A DNA stretch of 64,000 bases. Source: Mactra quadrangularis. Its lineage: Eukaryota > Mollusca > Bivalvia > Venerida > Mactridae. Of the stretch, positions 27,101 through 33,100 are shown piece after piece. The notes under the pieces were generated by a model. That model saw only the letters and a list, made by a program, of their open reading frames with translations, did no database searches and had not been told where the DNA came from. The translations under genes and the position numbers were made by a program. The stretch's first letter is position 1, and each line of letters opens with the position of its first letter. The stretch spans positions 32,897,202 through 32,961,201 of the forward strand of contig CM046309.1 of the NCBI GenBank assembly GCA_025267735.1, given 5' to 3'.

Positions 27101-30100
27101 ACATGTAGACTTACACATAGATACTAGTGTACAGCCTGTAACACAACCACATAGAAGGATACCATTTCATCTAAGAAAACAGGTAGAAATGGAACTAAAG
27201 AGACTTGAGGAACTAGATATTATTGAAAAGGTTGATGGACCGACAGACTGGGTTTCACCAATAGTTGCTGCGCCCAAACCCAAAAGCAAGCATAATGAAA
27301 TTAGAATTTGTGTGGACATGAGACAACCAAACCAAGCAATTAAACGTACCAGACACATTATTCCAACAGTTGATGACATGATAGTAGATCTAAATGGAGC
27401 AAAGTTCTTTTCAAAATTAGACTTAAACAAAGGTTATCATCAACTAGAATTATCTGAAAGTTCTCGCAACATTACAACTTTCACGACGCACATTGGATTA
27501 CGTCGTTACAAACGTCTAAGCTTTGGAATAAACAGTGCTGCAGAGATATTTCAAAATGCTTTGTGCACAGCCCTAGAAGGTCTTCAAGGGGTGCGAAACA
27601 TAAGTGATGACATAATCGTATTTGGAGCTACGCAAAACGAACATGATAAACGACTAGAAGCAACGCTGAAACGTCTACAGGACAAAGGTTTGACCCTCAA
27701 CAAACGTAAATGTGAATTCAACAAGCGTAAATTAGAATTCTTTGGTTATATCTTTGGTGAAAACGGACTATCAGCTGATCCCAAGAAGTGCGAGGTTATT
27801 AAAAACACACCTCCACCATCAAATGTCTCAGAAATCAGAAGTTTCTTAGCCATGACAAATTATGTATCCAGATTTATTCCAAATTACTCAACAATTACAG
27901 AACCTTTGAGAAGTCTCACAAAGAAGCAAGTTAAATGGCATTGGGACAAAGAACAGCAAATTGCTTTTAACAAGCTCAAGGACAGTCTGAGTAGCGAGAC
28001 AGTTGTTACTTACTTTGATCCTAACAAAGAAACACAGATCGTTGTTGATGCAAGTCCGGTTGGATTAGGTGCCATCATGCTTCAGAATGGAAAAGTTGTA
28101 TCTTATGCAAGTAAATCGCTAACAGACGTAGAGACACGATATTCGCAAACGGAACGTGAAAACCTAGCAATTGTGTGGGCAATTGAACATTGGCACATAT
28201 ATCTATTTGGACATCCGTTTGTATTAATCAGTGATGCTAAAGCTTTGGAGAACATATATACTAATCCGCGTTCTAAACCACCAGCTAGACTTGAACGTTG
28301 GAGACTCCGACTACAGGCATATGATTTCAAAGTAGTGTATAAACCTGGTGAATCAAACATGTCTGACTACTTAAGTCGACATCCAGACTCATCCACACCA
28401 GATAAAATCAGTCATTCTGGAATAGCAGAAGAGTATTTGTCATTTATGGCTCATCATGACGTACCTACAGCTATGACCATCGATGAAATTATCTTAGAAA
28501 CAACAAAAGACAATGATTTACAAGCAGTCATACGCAACGTGCTAACTGAATCTTGGAACAATTCCTATACTAATAAAACACTTGATACTTTCTCAAGATG
28601 TAAAAATGAACTGACAGTAGTAAATTTGAACAATGGACAAGTTTTGCTACATGACACTAAGCTAGTTATACCTACATCGTTACAAAACAAAGTTATAGCG
28701 ATAGCGCACGAAGGACATCAAGGCATAGTACGTACAAAACAGTTGCTGCGTGAAAAGGTGTACTTTCCCGGAATTGACAAACAAGTAGAACTGGCATGCA
28801 AAAGCTGTATTCCATGTTTAGCTTCAACCAACAGGAACGTGCCAGAACCTCTCAAACCTAGCAAAATGCCTGACTATGCATTTCAAGAAGTTAGCTTGGA
28901 TTTTTGTGGACCTTTTCCTGATGGAAAATATCTACTCGTACTAATCGATGACTATTCAAGATTCCCATTTGTGGAGATTGTAAACTCAACATCGTCTAAA
29001 ACAGTGATTCCGGTACTTGAAAAACTGTTTTCAACATTTGGAATCCCAGGAACTCTTAAATCAGACAATGGACCGCCAATGAATGGATCAGACTTCAAAT
29101 CATTCATGAATCTCATGGGTATTAAACACCGTAGAATAACACCATTGTATCCAGCTGCTAACGGTGAAGTTGAACGTTTTATGAGAACATTAGGCAAAAC
29201 GATACGAGCTTCACGCACTCTTGGAAGCTCTTGGACAAAGGACTTGTATAATTTTCTGAGAAATTATCGTGCAACACCTCATTCTACAACAAATGTCACT
29301 CCCGCTGAATTATTCTTTGGACGCAAAATAAACATCAAACTGCCAGAACTTTCTCTCAATCAAAACAAAACTAACTTACATAAACAAGCTAAAAGGGTAG
29401 ACAAACAACGGAAACTGAAAATGAAGAGATATGCTGATAACCGCAGACATGCAAAACCATCAAGCTTAAGAGTGGGTGATAAAGTTCTAGTAAAACAAAA
29501 CAAACAAAACAAGTTCTCAACACCTTTTGACCCGAGACCATTAGAAATAATTGCAAAGAAAGGAAATATGATAACAGCTCAGAGGGAAGATAAACAAATT
29601 ACAAGAAATTCTTCACATTTCAAGGCAATTCCAAATCCGCCTATCTTGCCAGACACAGATGACTACGATGATATCAATAGTCCAGAAATCAACACCTCAG
29701 GACAAAATCTTCAATCAAATAAAGGAAGAAATAATGATACAAACCTACGAAGATCTTCACGAGAAAGAAAAACACCCGAGTATTTGAAAGATTATGTGTA
29801 ACTTTAGAAGTAAAATAGAAGTGAAATAATGAGTGTTCAATGGCATAATAACCCATTGATTCTTTTAATTATAGTGTAAATTCTATTGGATTACTTAATA
29901 TTCACTTGTTCTTTTGGATTAATTTTATAACATTATGAAACATTTCTCACATATACATCATGATGCAGTGTTCATATTTTAGTTATTGTATTTTAATATT
30001 TTATTCATATGTCACAAATTATCGAGTGTACTCAATTTTATGTTTTGTAATAATATTAACATTTCGGACATGAGCAAGTCTATAGTTTAAATGAGGACAA

Positions 30101-33100
30101 TCACTGGAATTTATTCGTGAGAAACTTTGGACTTTAATCTGTAATTACAATCAACATTCATTAGACTAAGTGCCATAAAATGAACATTATCAAAACATGT
30201 GGTCAATTAGTGTAAATCCCAGAAGTTTAGAACTGTTAGTTTTATTTCCATTGTAAAGATAAACTGACCAGTATTTGAACTTTTATAAACCGCAGCAGAG
30301 TTTTAATCTAAGTTGAGAGGAGAATGTAGTATAGTTCCACGATAGCCACGCCTATTTATGTAAATGAGCATACCAGCCTCTCAGATAGCATTTTAGTAGT
30401 ATTCAGTATCATTATAGTATTCAGAGTTAAACCATCGTTTATACTTAACATCAATAAAGTTCTATCATTCTTTATGTGTGTTATTCATGTCTTTTATAAC
30501 CTATTAACAATTACCACTTACACAACATAACACCCACCCCCTAGAAAAGTTCGGACATCCCCTGGCAAAAAAGTCCTGGATTCGCCCCTTCGAGTTATAA
30601 CTATACTTACATTGTAAATACATGCATACACGACGGACTATACTAAGGGGACTTACGCATTATTTCATGATATATTAAGTAAAGGACTATGTTGCCAGTG
30701 TTTTTATATACAAATGTAGATTTATGATTGTCAACTATATGATATATTTTATTCTTTGAGCGATGTCTGATCTATATTTGCTTGCACATACTAGACTTGT
30801 AATTCATTTAACTTTGAAATCCGTAATTAGTGAGTGTATGAATGGCTTTACAAGAAAGCAATGTTTGTCCAGTACATCATCAAATGCAGAATATACTACT
30901 AGTAAACCCAGTTTAGATTATTCAGCGAGTGCGGAGTTAACTAGTTCTGCTTCAAGTATATCAGATACTAAGTACTCTAGTACTGACCATACTACATCAA
31001 GTGTATCAACAATTGTATCAGGTTCTGTTAATATATTCATTAGCCTTCTCTCATTCTTTTTATCACTGGTACCAGAGTCCTTAAACTCGTTATTTACACA
31101 TATGCATTAGTAATAACATTTTGTCAACGAACACGACTAGAAAATGGTTCCGTATACCTTGAATATCGTGTAAGAGTTATACCTCATTCTCGTACCAAGA
31201 GGTTAACAAGATTGTGCAAGCGTCCGCTGTTAAATCCAAGATGGCGTCAAAACGCACATTATTGAAAATAGCGGGTACGGAACAATTATTTCTACATGTC
31301 CTGATACAATAAAAAAATTACATATTTCATCATATATGAATCATTATGATACAATTTACTGTACCAAAAACTTCAATTCTATCCATTGTATATATGTTAT
31401 ATGGAACAAATAACTCAAACGATCGGTCCCATTTTCAGGGATAATTTTTTGAGATACAAAACTGAATTTCTTCCAGCCGTCATCTTTGATATCTAAAGGA
31501 AACACCTCTCGAGCTGAATTGTGAGCACCTGCGAGCAGTCGTGCGGACGCCCGCGTTCAGAACGAGAGCACTTAGTGTCGCCCCGCGCGCTCAAATTGTG
31601 GAACGCGCCTCAGATAGCCTCTCTGGGTACGAGAATAGTTATAACTATACTTTCATTAGTAATACATTTATACACGGCGGACTACACTGTATACACGATG
31701 GACTATACTAAAGGGACGCACGTACTATTTAATGAATTCATGATATCTTAAGTTAAGGACTTTGTTGCCAGTATTTTATGTACAAATGTAGACTTACGAT
31801 TGTCAACTATATGATATATATTATTCTTTGAGCGATGACTGATCTATATTTGCTTGCAGATACTTGACTTATTTCATATAACTATAAAATCCGTAATTAG
31901 TCCATCTTTATAAAACTATTTATATATCATATGTATAAGTAATTATGTCAATTGTTTATACATGCTTTTCATTTTAACATTCAATTTACTCGTAAAAATA
32001 TCTAACTTGCAAACATGTGCTTGATCGTGCTATTCCTTTTCTCTCTCTCTCTCACTCCTTCACTATGATTACTTCTTCAATATTTATGAGTGTAATTGAA
32101 TTACATATGTTAGTCTTGTTTACATTTTTTTTCTTTCCTTTAAAACTGATGTGACATTAAAAAGTCATTGCTTGAGGGAATGGAAATTTGTTCCATAAAC
32201 GTTTACAAAAATTATACTTAAATCCTTTTAGTGCTGTTGTAGGCTACAGCATGGTAGTTTCATTTTGATAGTCACATGTGATCACATGGCCATTGAACAG
32301 ATATGTGGTGCTTGTTACACAACAAATCTTACGATAAAAATTATCGTAAGTCAAAAGCTGGTAACATTCATATTACGGTCATTTTTGGCCAATCAATTAT
32401 AATATTACTGCATCATGTAGAATAGTGTACACTTTTTGAATATCATATCATAGTTATGTTGATTATCCTTATGACTTAGAACTGCAAAATTTATTAAATT
32501 GACTTACGATAACATTTTTCGTAAGATTTTTCGTGAGAAGGTGTAATGGTATATAACAGTCATTATCTTAACATCTCTGTAGCAGTAGTCGTATCAGATA
32601 TGTAATAATCGGCATAATTATCAAATAATTAATCAGTTTAGTAACTATTGTCCGGCTATATGTTAAAAGTTAAAAAGTTAAAGTGTGGTTACAAGTCTGC
32701 TTCCATACACGTGCATGTTCGGCCGACTTAACAATTGTGTACTATAACCCCTAATCATAATAATATTATTATCTCCAGGCAGGTAATCCCTGATAATACC
32801 AAATTTTACACCTGAGTGGAATGGAACAACTGTACATAATTTTCTTGGCTCAAGGAAATTAGCAGTGTCCCATGTGGGATTCGAACATAAGACCTCTCGA
32901 TCCCTAAGCGTGCGTCCTACCACTGGACCACTGTCGTTTCTATGAAATAAGTAACTTTCGCCTGCTAATGATGATAGTCCCGGGGTTCTGGCTTATTGGT
33001 TAATTCAATGACTGATAGAAATCATGACTCATTATGTTTTATTTTATATTTCAGAAAATGGTCTAAGTTTACAGAATATTATAATAATATCTGCAAGTGG

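Larger units (their letters stand above)
25464..30537 (+). mobile_element. Intact Gypsy-type LTR retrotransposon with 5-bp TSD
   Basis: Two 208-bp LTRs (25469-25676 and 30325-30532) begin TGTAGTATAG and end ACATAACA. They differ at only two positions, so insertion is recent. The flanks are CCCAC on both sides (25464-25468 and 30533-30537). A TGG-starting primer-binding-like site follows the 5' LTR (25679, GGCGACGAGG), and a purine tract GAGAGGAGAA precedes the 3' LTR. One uninterrupted Gag-Pol frame lies between. No envelope-like frame: the 520 bp after the stop are non-coding. Same strand as the host receptor gene, in the intron between exons g and h. Confidence 0.97.
25248..30585. mobile_element. 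hAT-like non-autonomous element, split by the Gypsy insertion
   Basis: The left end AGGCGGATCTAGCGGGGGTC (25248) and the right end GGATTCGCCCCTT (30573-30585) are inverted. They are flanked by CGAGTCAT / CGAGTTAT, an 8-bp TSD with one mismatch, as expected for hAT. Without the inserted retrotransposon the element is about 270 bp. The interior has GGGGGTCCGGACCCCC. Confidence 0.7.

Noticed and set aside
26317..29218. Several minus-strand and alternative-frame ORFs within the Gypsy region
   Set aside because: They overlap the 1315-aa Gag-Pol frame and have no domains of their own.
30763..31110. 115-aa plus-strand frame as an independent gene
   Set aside because: It is the partial duplicate of receptor exon g plus intron sequence.
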